From: Pseudomaricurvus albidus
GTDB taxonomy: Bacteria > Pseudomonadota > Gammaproteobacteria > Pseudomonadales > Cellvibrionaceae
NCBI RefSeq assembly: GCF_018863235.1
Contig: NZ_JAHKRS010000003.1
Span: forward strand, 186,001 to 250,000
DNA: 64,000 nucleotides
Direction: 5' to 3'
The notes beneath the pieces are model-generated. The model made no database searches. It was given only the letters and a program-made list of their open reading frames with translations, and was not told the DNA's origin. Positions 40,992-50,017 of this stretch are shown here, piece by piece. Both the position numbers and the translations under genes were made by a program. Numbering within the stretch: position 1 is the stretch's first letter; each line of letters opens with the position of its first letter.

Positions 40992-43025
40992 TCACCAGAT
41001 ATGCACTCGCTCTGTCGGCGGCAAATACAAAGTGTTGTCTTCAGCCACACCAAACGCTTCGTACCAGGCATCGACATTACGCAGTACGCCATTGACCCTG
41101 TATTGATTCGGGCTGTGCGGATTGGTCAGCACCTGCTTTCTCATAAAGCCTTCTGTCTGTATCGAACGCCACATCTGGGCCCAGGACATAAAGAACCGTT
41201 GATCTCCGGTGTAGCCATCAATAACAGGGGCTTTACCCGCGTAATTCTTTTTCACGTATTCGCGATAGGCCTCATGAGCAACCGAGATGCCTCCCAGATC
41301 ACCGATGTTTTCGCCGAGGGTCAGCTGGCCATTGACGTGCAAACCCTCAATGGGCTCATAGCTGTCGTATTGTTTTACCAGCACCGCTGTACGCTCTTCA
41401 AAGTGCTCTCTGGCTGCAGAGGTCCACCAGTCCCGCAAACGGCCTTCACTGTCTGAAAGGCTGCCCTGATCATCAAAGCCGTGTCCCATCTCATGTCCGA
41501 TTACCGCTCCGATGGCCGCAAAATTCACCGCAGGATCGGCCTGCGGATCAAAAAACGGCGGCTGGAAAATGGCCGCAGGAAAAACAATCTCATTGCGCGA
41601 CGGAGAGTAATAGGCATTGATATCCTGCGGATTCATGCCCCACTCCCACAGCCTTCGCGGGCCATGCAACTTGGCCACTTCATCCGCCCAGTACCACGCC
41701 TGAATACGCCTGGTGTTGCCAATCAAATCCGTTGGGCGGATGGTGATCTGACTGAAGTCCCGCCACTTATCCGGATAACCGATTTTGGCCACAAAGCCAT
41801 CCAGCTTTTTATAGGCTTCGGCTTTTGTTTCTGCGTCCATCCAGGAGGAACGCTGAATGCGCTGGCGAAAGGCTTCACGAATATAGCCAATATACTCTTT
41901 TAACAGGGCTTTATTGGATTCCGGGAAAAAGTGTTTTACGTAAATTCGTCCTAGCACTTCACCCAGGGAATCATTAACAAATCCTTGAGCCCGTTGAGCC
42001 CTTGGGCGCATTTCTGCAATACCGTTAAGACGAGTTGAATAAAACGCAAAACTCGCCTCGGCGTATTCTCGCGGCAGCAAAGCCGCGTAGTTATCAATGC
42101 AATGGAAGAGCAAATAAGATCGCAGCACATCGACGGGCGTTTCAGAAATCAATTTGGCAATGCCCCGAATGGCGGTATTGGATTCGACGATCAGACGAGT
42201 TTGCCCACCCACCCGCATTTCATCCATAAAGGCTGCCCAATCAAATCCCGGAGCAAATTTGATCAATTCGGCTTTGCTCATCGGCTGGTAATTTTTAACC
42301 CGGTCACGCAACTCTTCGGCAGGCCAATGCAATTCCGCCAAACGGGTTTCAAACGCGAGAATGTCAGACGCGCGCTGCTCGGCCCAATCGAGACCCGCCC
42401 GGTTGAAAGAGTCCTCAATGTAACGGGCATAATCTCGGCGGATATCCGCATACAGCTTGCTGTCATTCAGATAGTAAGCCCGATCTGGCAATCCCAGACC
42501 ACTCTGCCAGACAACCAGGGTGTAGCGCTGAGGGTTCTTTTCATCCAGCCTCACCCCCATACCCACAGCCGAATGCTGCATGGGTCTGGCCATCCAGCGC
42601 GCCACCTCACTGTGGCTGGATATTTTCAGCAGCTTCCTGAGATCCCCCCGAATGGGTGTGAGGCCAAGCTTCTCAATGCGTTCTTCATCCATGTAACTTT
42701 GATACAGCGCCTGTATCTGCTGCCCACCCACTTCATCCTTATCTACGTCAGTGATGATCGAGTGAATTTGTTCTTCACTGCGCAGATACACTTCTACAAA
42801 CGAGTCCACCCGGGGGAAGCCCTGAGGGATCTTGGTGGAGTTCAGCCAGCCCTCATTCACAAACCGATAGAAATCATTGCCGGGAATCACGGTGTCAGAA
42901 AGGTATTGTGTCTCCACTCCCCACGCCCCCAGCATGGGTTTACTGTCTGAAGATGGCGACGTGGTCTGCGTCGCAGCCCAAGCGACAGAAGACACCCACA
43001 AGCAGGCGAATAACCATGTTTTCAT
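40992..43025 (-). CDS. M13-family zinc endopeptidase (neprilysin-like)
   Basis: 677-residue exported metallopeptidase. The signal peptide MKTWLFACLWVSSVAWA is clear. Catalytic motifs near residue 510: VIGHEMGHGFDD (zinc His pair and catalytic Glu) and GENIGDLGG (third zinc ligand); NAYYSPSRNEIVFPAAI is the family's substrate-binding segment; the C-terminus ends VHIW, close to the neprilysin CxVW end. ATG at 43025 follows AAAGGG; the longer frame starts before the signal peptide. The next gene on the same strand is the lysozyme inhibitor, 72 bases on. Confidence 0.93.
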   Translation of the reverse strand: MKTWLFACLWVSSVAWAATQTTSPSSDSKPMLGAWGVETQYLSDTVIPGNDFYRFVNEGWLNSTKIPQGFPRVDSFVEVYLRSEEQIHSIITDVDKDEVGGQQIQALYQSYMDEERIEKLGLTPIRGDLRKLLKISSHSEVARWMARPMQHSAVGMGVRLDEKNPQRYTLVVWQSGLGLPDRAYYLNDSKLYADIRRDYARYIEDSFNRAGLDWAEQRASDILAFETRLAELHWPAEELRDRVKNYQPMSKAELIKFAPGFDWAAFMDEMRVGGQTRLIVESNTAIRGIAKLISETPVDVLRSYLLFHCIDNYAALLPREYAEASFAFYSTRLNGIAEMRPRAQRAQGFVNDSLGEVLGRIYVKHFFPESNKALLKEYIGYIREAFRQRIQRSSWMDAETKAEAYKKLDGFVAKIGYPDKWRDFSQITIRPTDLIGNTRRIQAWYWADEVAKLHGPRRLWEWGMNPQDINAYYSPSRNEIVFPAAIFQPPFFDPQADPAVNFAAIGAVIGHEMGHGFDDQGSLSDSEGRLRDWWTSAAREHFEERTAVLVKQYDSYEPIEGLHVNGQLTLGENIGDLGGISVAHEAYREYVKKNYAGKAPVIDGYTGDQRFFMSWAQMWRSIQTEGFMRKQVLTNPHSPNQYRVNGVLRNVDAWYEAFGVAEDNTLYLPPTERVHIW

Positions 43026-43343
43026 ATTTCCCTTTACTCCTGACTCCATAGGAAGTGATTCCAACGCACAGATTACCAGCAAACCTCACCGCCAGCAGGC
43101 TTCGACGGGTTGCGGAGCCGTAAAAGTATGAATTCAACCCAGATACAGCTTCAGAGGCTGAAAGCCCATGAAGACCAGCGTTAAAGGCTGTCCTCACCCA
43201 ATACAAAGCCCGATCTGCGTGCTTCTGACCCTCCTGAGTATAGACAGACCCCATACGATCGCCCAACCATCACCCAGCCCCATAGCACCCTTGGCCCTGA
43301 ACCGGTAAAATGGCCGCCCGGAAATTTAAATGATGTTGTCTTT
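43026..43343. other. 318-base gap, M13 peptidase / YdiJ-like gene
   Basis: Divergent promoter region. Small frames here lack start signals. No operator or RNA structure was recognised. Confidence 0.4.
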
Positions 43344-46300
43344 ATGATCCCCAGTATTCGCGAAACGTCACCGGTTCAGGCCCAGTACCTGGCCTTTATC
43401 GAAGCTCTGAAAGCCTGTGGCTTTGAAGGTGAACTCAATCCCGATTACGCCAACCGCACCGTGCTGGCGACGGATAACTCCATCTATCAGGTCCTGCCGC
43501 AGGGGGTCATCTACCCCAAAAACGCCACTGATCTGGTGAGAGTGGCCGAGCTGAGCAACCTGAAGCAGTTTCGCGACATTGTCCTGAGCCCCCGAGGCGG
43601 CGGCACAGGCACCAATGGCCAATCGTTGACCGATGGCCTGATCATTGATATTTCCAAGCACATGAACCGTATCCTGGAAATCAACGCCAAAGAACGTTGG
43701 GTCAAGGTCCAGGCAGGTGTGGTCAAAGATCAGTTGAATGCGGCTCTCAAGCCCTACGGCCTGTTCTTTGCCCCGGAGCTGTCCACCAGTAATCGTGCCA
43801 CCATCGGCGGTATGATCAATACCGATGCCTCGGGACAGGGCTCCTGCCTGTACGGTAAAACCCGCGACCACGTATTGTCGCTGACCACGGTATTTATGGA
43901 CGGCAGCGAGTGCACCTCGCACCCGCTGGAAGAGCAGGATTTCGACGCCATCAGCCAGCGCCAGGATCGGGTCGGCGAGCTGCACCGTGTCGTCAACAAC
44001 ATCCATAAAGAACACCACGCAGCCATTGAAGCCAGGTTTCCCAAGCTGAATCGCTGTCTGACCGGCTACGATCTGGCACATATCCGCACCGAGGACGGCA
44101 AGTTCGATCTCAACAGCGTACTCTGCGGTAGCGAAGGCACTCTGGGCTTTATTACCGAAGCCAAGCTGAATCTGCTGCCCATCCCCAAATGTTCAGCACT
44201 GATTAACGTCAAATACGAAAACTTTAACGCCGCCCTGCGCGACGCCACCGAGTTGATGAAAGCCGGCCCCACTTCCATTGAGACTGTCGACTCCAAGGTT
44301 CTCAATCTGGCGATGGGGGATATTGTCTGGAACACTGTGGAAGAATTCTTCCCGCCCACGGCCGGCAAAACCATTCAGGGCATCAATCTGGTGGAATACA
44401 CCGCCGACGATGAAGAGACGCTCAAAAACAACATCAAGGTACTGACAGACCAGCTGGATGCCCGGGCCGATGACGCATCCTCGCCCAGCATTGGTTACTC
44501 CGTCGCCTGGGGCGCCGACTCCGTTGCCAAAATCTGGGGCATGCGGAAAAAGTCCGTCGGTTTGCTGGGCAACGCCAAAGGCGAAGCCCGCCCCATTCCC
44601 TTTGTTGAAGACACCGCCGTCCCACCGGAGAATCTGGCCGACTTCATTATGGAGTTCCGGGAGGTTCTGGACAGCCATGATCTGGCCTACGGCATGTTTG
44701 GTCACGTAGACGCCGGAGTGCTGCACGTTCGCCCCGCCATCGACATGAAAGACCCCGAGCAGGAAAAAATGGTTCGGGTCATCTCTGACAAGGTGGCTGC
44801 ACTGACTCAGAAATACAACGGTCTGTTGTGGGGTGAGCACGGCAAGGGTGTGCGTTCAGAATACGCTCCGGCATTCTTCGGCGACCTCTACCCGCAGCTG
44901 CAACGCATTAAAGCGACTTGTGACCCCCGCAACCAGCTCAACCCGGGGAAAATCGCCACCCCGCATGAGCACATCCAGCTGGCCACGATTGATGGCGTGG
45001 TCACCCGCGGCCAGGAAGACCGCAAGATTCCCGTACAAGTGTGGGAAGGCTACAGTGAAGGCATGCACTGTAACGGTAACGGCGCCTGTTTTAACTGGGA
45101 TCCCAAGGATGCCATGTGTCCCTCCTGGAAAGGAACCCGCGAGCGTATTCACTCACCCAAGGGTCGCGCTTCACTGGTCCGCGAATGGCTAAAACAACTG
45201 AGCGAGCGAGGCATCGATCCTCTGCAGGAGAGTGCTCAGGCCAAGCGGCAACCGTTTTGGGGCACACTTTACACACGCACCAAAAACACCTTGGCCAAGC
45301 GCCGGGGTGAATACGATTTTTCCAACGAAGTCATGGAGTCCATGGCAGGCTGTCTGGCCTGTAAATCCTGCGTTGGACAATGCCCGATCAAGGTGGATGT
45401 TCCGTCTTTCCGCAGCAAGTTTATGGAGCTGTACTACAGTCGCTATCTGCGCCCGCTAAAAGATTATTTTATCGGCGGACTGGAATACATGATTCCCACG
45501 CTGGCGCGTGTGCCCTGGCTGTATAACGGCCTGATGAAACCTGCCATCCTGCAAAAGGCGATGGCTCGGGTAGCCGGCATGGTGGACAGCCCGCTTCTGA
45601 CAGGAATCAATCTGGATACTCAACTGCAACAACTGGGTCTGCGTTACGCGGTGGCAGAAAACATTCGCGAATTGAGCGACGAGGACAAACAACGCTCGGT
45701 GATTGTGGTGCAGGATGCCTTTACCAGCTACTTTGAAACCCAAGTGGTGGTTGATGCACTCAAATTGCTGAAGTCTCTGGGCTTTAACCCACTGCTGGCT
45801 CCGTTCAAAGCCAACGGCAAACCGCTGCATGTTCACGGTTTTCTGAAAGCGTTTGAAAATACGGCGAATAACACCGCTGAGTTTTTGAACACCCTCAGTA
45901 ATACCGGTATTCCCCTGATTGGTATCGAGCCCTCCATGACACTGGCTTACCGCAGTGAATATCAGAAAGTCATGGGCGATAACGCCCCGAAAGTGCAATT
46001 GCTGCAAGAGTGGCTGGCCACTCAAACGGACCGCCTGGCGGAACAGAAAGCCAACTTTATGACCGGCGATTTCAAACTGCTGGCTCACTGCACGGAAAAA
46101 ACCAATGCCGCGGCCTCAATGAAAGACTGGGGAGCCGTCTTCTCCGCCCTGGGCCAGCAGCTCAGCATGGTCGATGTGGGCTGTTGTGGCATGGCGGGAA
46201 CCTACGGACACGAAGCGCAAAACGTGCAAACGTCCAAGCGCATTTACGAGCTGTCGTGGTCGCAAGCAGTCAATGCCGAAGAAAATCAGGGCAAGCTGAT

Positions 46301-46394
46301 GGCCACCGGTTACTCCTGTCGCAGCCAGGCAAAGCGCATGGATGACCTGCAACTGCCTCACCCGTTCCAGGTATTACTGTCGCAGATGCACTAA
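43344..46394 (+). CDS. FAD/Fe-S D-2-hydroxyacid dehydrogenase (YdiJ-like)
   Basis: 1016-residue flavoprotein. Domains in order: FAD_binding_4 (~50-260; LSPRGGGTGTNGQSLTDGLI, PELSTSNRATIGGMINTDAS), FAD-oxidase C-terminal domain (~280-540; FGHVDAGVLHVRP), a 4Fe-4S ferredoxin segment near residue 670 (CLACKSCVGQCPIKVDVP), and a CCG-type C-terminal domain (VGCCGMAGTYGHEAQN). E. coli YdiJ-like enzymes of this layout oxidise D-2-hydroxyglutarate or D-lactate and pass electrons to the respiratory chain. Single gene. Confidence 0.93.
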   Translation: MIPSIRETSPVQAQYLAFIEALKACGFEGELNPDYANRTVLATDNSIYQVLPQGVIYPKNATDLVRVAELSNLKQFRDIVLSPRGGGTGTNGQSLTDGLIIDISKHMNRILEINAKERWVKVQAGVVKDQLNAALKPYGLFFAPELSTSNRATIGGMINTDASGQGSCLYGKTRDHVLSLTTVFMDGSECTSHPLEEQDFDAISQRQDRVGELHRVVNNIHKEHHAAIEARFPKLNRCLTGYDLAHIRTEDGKFDLNSVLCGSEGTLGFITEAKLNLLPIPKCSALINVKYENFNAALRDATELMKAGPTSIETVDSKVLNLAMGDIVWNTVEEFFPPTAGKTIQGINLVEYTADDEETLKNNIKVLTDQLDARADDASSPSIGYSVAWGADSVAKIWGMRKKSVGLLGNAKGEARPIPFVEDTAVPPENLADFIMEFREVLDSHDLAYGMFGHVDAGVLHVRPAIDMKDPEQEKMVRVISDKVAALTQKYNGLLWGEHGKGVRSEYAPAFFGDLYPQLQRIKATCDPRNQLNPGKIATPHEHIQLATIDGVVTRGQEDRKIPVQVWEGYSEGMHCNGNGACFNWDPKDAMCPSWKGTRERIHSPKGRASLVREWLKQLSERGIDPLQESAQAKRQPFWGTLYTRTKNTLAKRRGEYDFSNEVMESMAGCLACKSCVGQCPIKVDVPSFRSKFMELYYSRYLRPLKDYFIGGLEYMIPTLARVPWLYNGLMKPAILQKAMARVAGMVDSPLLTGINLDTQLQQLGLRYAVAENIRELSDEDKQRSVIVVQDAFTSYFETQVVVDALKLLKSLGFNPLLAPFKANGKPLHVHGFLKAFENTANNTAEFLNTLSNTGIPLIGIEPSMTLAYRSEYQKVMGDNAPKVQLLQEWLATQTDRLAEQKANFMTGDFKLLAHCTEKTNAAASMKDWGAVFSALGQQLSMVDVGCCGMAGTYGHEAQNVQTSKRIYELSWSQAVNAEENQGKLMATGYSCRSQAKRMDDLQLPHPFQVLLSQMH

Positions 46395-46429
46395 GGGGGC
46401 TAAAGCTCCCGCACCCGCCCTTGGAAACA

Positions 46430-46460
46430 GCGGATTTGAGGTGCTCAACCTCAAATCCGC
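46430..46460. repeat. Perfect 13-bp palindrome between convergent genes
   Basis: GCGGATTTGAGGT and ACCTCAAATCCGC with a five-base loop, 36 bases after the YdiJ-like stop and just before the HAD gene's 3' end. No T tract follows on either strand, so it may be a Rho-protected hairpin or a dispersed element. Confidence 0.7.
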
Positions 46461-46485
46461 ATTCCCCAGAAAGCTCTCAGGCAAA

Positions 46486-48144
46486 CTACATTTGCCGGTT
46501 TCGGCAGGCCAGCACCAGCGCCCAAAACTCTGAAAAATCGTTCACGACCACATCCGGCTTGTAAGGGTATCGTTTCGTCCCTGGGAAAATTTTATTCAGC
46601 CAGGGTTGATCCCACTGAGCACCGTTGAAAAACACACTGGTAACGCCAGCACTCTTGGCAGCAATGGTATCCGTGGTGCTGTCGCCCACATACCACACAT
46701 CTTCGCCCAGCGATTTGCCATAGCCCTCAACCGCTTTTTCCAGCTGATCGATATGAGGCTTGCGCTTTTGCGTATCGTCGCCACAGACAGACACGTCAAA
46801 AAACTCCGACCAGTTTTCACCATTGACATTGGCCAGCTCGGCGACAAAAAATTCACGATCCCGATTGGTAATCACACCCACCGGCATGCCAATATCCCGC
46901 AGCCCCTGCAACACATAACGCACCCTGGGTTCAAACGGTAAAGCGGTGCCGAAGTACTTGCGATAGTGTCGGGTGAAATGTCCGTGAGCGATGCGTTTTG
47001 CCTCATCGTCCTCGCCGAACAGGACTTCAAAGATATCGGTACGGGAAATTTTTCGATCCGCTTTGATTTTTGGGTGCAACTGTTTGTACTGGCGAACATG
47101 AGCCACCAGTTTCATGTCTTCCGGTGATTTGGCTTTGGCGTCCGTCACCAGGCGCTGCATTAAATCAAGTTCATCGAATTCGGCCAACATGTCATCGACG
47201 GCGTGATACATGGCGTCCAGAGTGTCCACCAGGGTAGCGTGCCAATCAAACAGAATCAGTGACGGCGGGGTCAGCTGGGCAACGGAAGGGTGCCAGTCGG
47301 GCTCCACATGCACAGGCGGGGGCTCTCTCGGTGGCTGCCGCTCGGGTCTTTGCTCAAGCGCTTGCTGGTTTTCGAGTAAATCCAGCAGATCATCAAAATC
47401 GTCAACGATGGCATTTGGCTCGTAGTGCATTTCGTGATCCACAAATGAACCTGTAAACCACTCCCGCTCCCACAGGGCGCCGTTATAAAACACCGAGACG
47501 ACTCCCGCCCGCCTTGCCGTCAACATATCACTCTGGCTATCACCGACATACCATACAGAGTCCGGTTGAGACACGCCCACCTTGGCCATCGCTTCCAACA
47601 ACATATCCGGTGCCGGTTTGTAACGACGGGACTGGTCGCCACACACCACCACATCAAAGATATCCTTCCAACGGCCGCCATCCACGAGTGCCAGTTCGGC
47701 TTCAAGAAATTCCCTGCTGCGGTTGGTTGCCACGCCGAGACGAATTCCATTTGCCTTCAAGCAGCAGAGATAACCGTATATACCCGCCTGAAACGGTTTA
47801 ACTTCACCAAAGAAATTACGGTAATGCGCGTTGTAAGCACGATGCGCCTTCAGTTTGGCCATATCATCACCGCCAAACAGCACATCGAAAATATCGGTGC
47901 GGGATATGCGCCTTTCGGCCAGAACTTTCGGGGGGAGGTGGCGAAAAACCCGCACATAACGCAGCAGTTTTTCATCATCTGCGTTGCGGGTTTCCATCTC
48001 TCTGGACATGGACGGGACCAGATCCAGATCTTCCAATTGATCCAGCAGGACTTCGACCGCCTGATACATGGCATCCAGCGTATTCACCAGAGTGCCATGC
48101 CAATCGAACAACATGAGCTGCGGAAAAGGAAGCTTGGTCATCAT
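46486..48144 (-). CDS. Tandem two-domain HAD-superfamily protein
   Basis: About 552 residues made of two homologous HAD phosphatase-like domains (~8-250 and ~290-545) joined by a Pro-rich linker (~253-281, RPERQPPREPPPVHVEP). Each half has motif I LFDWHGTLVNTLDAMY / LFDWHATLVDTLDAMY, motif II TNRSREF / TNRDREF, the motif III Lys (YKPAPDM / RKPHIDQ) and motif IV GDSQSDM / GDSTTDT. In both, the second Asp of D-x-D is His, so the general acid/base is changed and the substrate is unclear. Start is uncertain: MMTKLP at 48144 or 48141; a GTG at 48195 lacks a ribosome-binding site. Confidence 0.85.
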   Translation of the reverse strand: MMTKLPFPQLMLFDWHGTLVNTLDAMYQAVEVLLDQLEDLDLVPSMSREMETRNADDEKLLRYVRVFRHLPPKVLAERRISRTDIFDVLFGGDDMAKLKAHRAYNAHYRNFFGEVKPFQAGIYGYLCCLKANGIRLGVATNRSREFLEAELALVDGGRWKDIFDVVVCGDQSRRYKPAPDMLLEAMAKVGVSQPDSVWYVGDSQSDMLTARRAGVVSVFYNGALWEREWFTGSFVDHEMHYEPNAIVDDFDDLLDLLENQQALEQRPERQPPREPPPVHVEPDWHPSVAQLTPPSLILFDWHATLVDTLDAMYHAVDDMLAEFDELDLMQRLVTDAKAKSPEDMKLVAHVRQYKQLHPKIKADRKISRTDIFEVLFGEDDEAKRIAHGHFTRHYRKYFGTALPFEPRVRYVLQGLRDIGMPVGVITNRDREFFVAELANVNGENWSEFFDVSVCGDDTQKRKPHIDQLEKAVEGYGKSLGEDVWYVGDSTTDTIAAKSAGVTSVFFNGAQWDQPWLNKIFPGTKRYPYKPDVVVNDFSEFWALVLACRNRQM

Positions 48145-48194
48145 AACGGCACGCCTGCTAACGGGACTTAATCCAAAAGATGTCTTTTCAGGCA

Positions 48195-48219
48195 CGGGGT
48201 CTTGCGTAGCAAGATCCCG
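48195..48219 (-). terminator. Hairpin after nhaA
   Basis: CGGGGTCTTGC and GCAAGATCCCG (one wobble) with a GTA loop, 47 bases downstream of the nhaA stop and at the start of the HAD gene. No T tract, so termination is only possible, and it could also affect HAD gene translation. Confidence 0.4.
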
Positions 48220-48266
48220 TCCTTCAGAAATACTCTCTTAAGACTAGCAGGCGGTAAAGAGTCAGG

Positions 48267-49472
48267 TTACTGAGAAGCCTGGGACTCGGCCGAATCCTTC
48301 TTCGGCAAGATCATAAATAACACCAGATAACCCACAAGACCGGACACAGCTGAACCAACCAGAATACCCAGACGCTCGTCAAACACCCTGCTGGAGTCAA
48401 ACGCCAGCGAGCCAATAAACAGGCTCATGGTAAAACCCACACCACACAACAGAGACACACCAAACAGCGCCTTGTAGTTCAACCCCTCAGGCATTTTGAC
48501 CAGACCAATTTTAGTGCTGAGCCAACACAGGCCAAAAATGCCGATCGGCTTGCCGAGAAACAGCCCCAGAGCGATACCCACCGGAGCCGAGTGCAGAATA
48601 TTTTCCATCCCCATCCCGAGCACGTGAACCCCGGCATTGGCAAAGGCGAAAATCGGCAGGATCCCGAAAGCCACAGCGCTGTGAAGATCGTGCTCAAGTT
48701 CTTTCAGCGGTGAATAACTCTCGCCGGGCTTCGGTTTGATGGGAATAAACAGAGCCATCACTACCCCCGCCAGAGTAGCGTGCACACCCGATTTAAGCAC
48801 CGCAATCCACATCACCACCCCGACGAACAGATAAGGCGTAATATTGGTGACATGGGCCCGGTTGAGGAAAAACAGAAACACGGTACACACCAGCCCGATC
48901 ATCAAGGCCGTTGTAGACAGGTCGTCAGTGTAGAACATGGCAATAATGACAATTGCACCCACGTCATCAAAAATAGCCAGAGACACCAGAAACACTTTAA
49001 GCGCCACCGGCACCCGGGTTCCAAGCAGCGCAAGTATACCGAGAGAAAACGCAATATCGGTCGCAGCGGGAATTGCCCAACCGTTAATGGCCACCGGATC
49101 GTGCTGATTAAAGAACACATAGATCAAGGCGGGAGCGGCCATCCCCCCCACAGCACCGATCGCCGGAAGGGCAATGGCGCTGGGATTTGACAGCTCACCT
49201 TCGATCAATTCGCGCTTAAGCTCCAGCCCGATCAGAAAGAAAAAGACCGCCATCAGGCCGTCATTAATCCAGAGAAGCAACGGCTTATCGATCTCCAGAG
49301 CCCCGACACGGACTTCTACCGGGACATCAATCAATGCATCATAATAAATATGCAGAGGCGTATTGGCAAATATCATCGCCAATACAGCGGCAGCCATCAG
49401 CAGAACACCACTGGCTGATTCCATCTTCATGAACTTTTTTACTTCTTCAATCATATTTGTGTAAGTACTCAC
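48267..49472 (-). CDS. nhaA: Na+/H+ antiporter NhaA
   Basis: 401-residue inner-membrane antiporter that expels Na+ in exchange for H+ and supports salt and alkaline tolerance. The ion-binding Asp pair is visible in [20 protein letters not shown], with the preceding [16 protein letters not shown] and the N-terminal half [20 protein letters not shown]. Length and hydrophobicity fit NhaA. Start taken at MSTYTNM; a Met six codons further in is possible. Confidence 0.95.
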   Translation of the reverse strand: MSTYTNMIEEVKKFMKMESASGVLLMAAAVLAMIFANTPLHIYYDALIDVPVEVRVGALEIDKPLLLWINDGLMAVFFFLIGLELKRELIEGELSNPSAIALPAIGAVGGMAAPALIYVFFNQHDPVAINGWAIPAATDIAFSLGILALLGTRVPVALKVFLVSLAIFDDVGAIVIIAMFYTDDLSTTALMIGLVCTVFLFFLNRAHVTNITPYLFVGVVMWIAVLKSGVHATLAGVVMALFIPIKPKPGESYSPLKELEHDLHSAVAFGILPIFAFANAGVHVLGMGMENILHSAPVGIALGLFLGKPIGIFGLCWLSTKIGLVKMPEGLNYKALFGVSLLCGVGFTMSLFIGSLAFDSSRVFDERLGILVGSAVSGLVGYLVLFMILPKKDSAESQASQ

Positions 49473-49673
49473 ATTCCGACGTTACAGTGATGCCAAGAGC
49501 TTTACATAGGCTTAAGCCAGGTCAAAGCAGATTTATATGTAAATTTGTCATAAACATATTACCGATTTCTGAATAATATAAATACGCACTTCTTTTCAGG
49601 CAATTTCCAATACTTCCAGACAATTCCCACTCACTCCCTGACAACCTTCCCTTCAAGGACAATGCCCAGTGCT

Positions 49674-49691
49674 TGTGAGATATATCCTACA
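49674..49691 (+). promoter_or_regulatory. Putative GacA (UvrY) box
   Basis: TGTGAG-N6-CCTACA, matching the known GacA upstream activating sequence TGTAAG-N6-CTTACA with one mismatch in each arm and the exact six-base spacer. It lies about 55-65 bases before the inferred start of the GGA-rich RNA, the distance seen for rsmY/rsmZ promoters. A weak -10 (CACTAT, about 49725-49730) lies between. Confidence 0.6.
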
Positions 49692-49737
49692 AAATTTTCA
49701 GCCATATGTGACTGGATTGCTTATCACTATAGGGCCA

Positions 49738-49951
49738 TACTGTTTATCACAAGGAAGTACGACAGGGACGAACACTGCAGGCCATGAAAGGCCAACGGAT
49801 GCACCCAATTTCGTAGGATCGATAGATACAGAGATAACAATGTCAGGGACATGGCCAGGGATGCGCCATAATGGTCAGGGAATAGTGGTTTAATTGATTA
49901 TCTCGTGAGGGATCACACAGCGGGTCATACCAGAGGGTATGGCCCGTTTTT
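49738..49951 (+). ncRNA. Rsm/Csr-type regulatory sRNA
   Basis: About 214-base RNA predicted to bind and sequester CsrA/RsmA. It contains eight GGA motifs (centres near 49754, 49767, 49798, 49817, 49848, 49860, 49880, 49911), four of them CAGGGA. Two are displayed in hairpin loops: TGTC-AGG-GACA at 49841-49851 and ATGGC/GCCAT at 49851-49869 with CAGGGATGC in the loop; GGCC-ATGAAA-GGCC is at 49780-49793. It ends in a strong terminator and has a GacA-box-like site upstream. The 5' end is approximate. A 74-codon frame overlaps it but lacks coding signals. Name (rsmY, rsmZ, csrB) cannot be chosen. Confidence 0.7.
49921..49951 (+). terminator. Terminator of the sRNA
   Basis: CGGGTCATACC and GGTATGGCCCG pair over 11 positions (one G-T) around AGAG, followed by TTTTT. 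No protein gene precedes it on this strand, so it marks the end of a non-coding transcript. Confidence 0.92.
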
Positions 49952-50017
49952 GTTATGCCTATACACTCCAGCGCAAATCCGTCATGCTAGCGCACTTTTC
50001 TGAGCAGGCTTTACCGC

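Noticed and set aside
49669-49893. 74-codon plus-strand frame between nhaA and the MFS gene
   Set aside because: GTG start without a good ribosome-binding site, no recognisable domain, and the same bases show RNA hairpins with GGA loops and a terminator; read as an sRNA instead.
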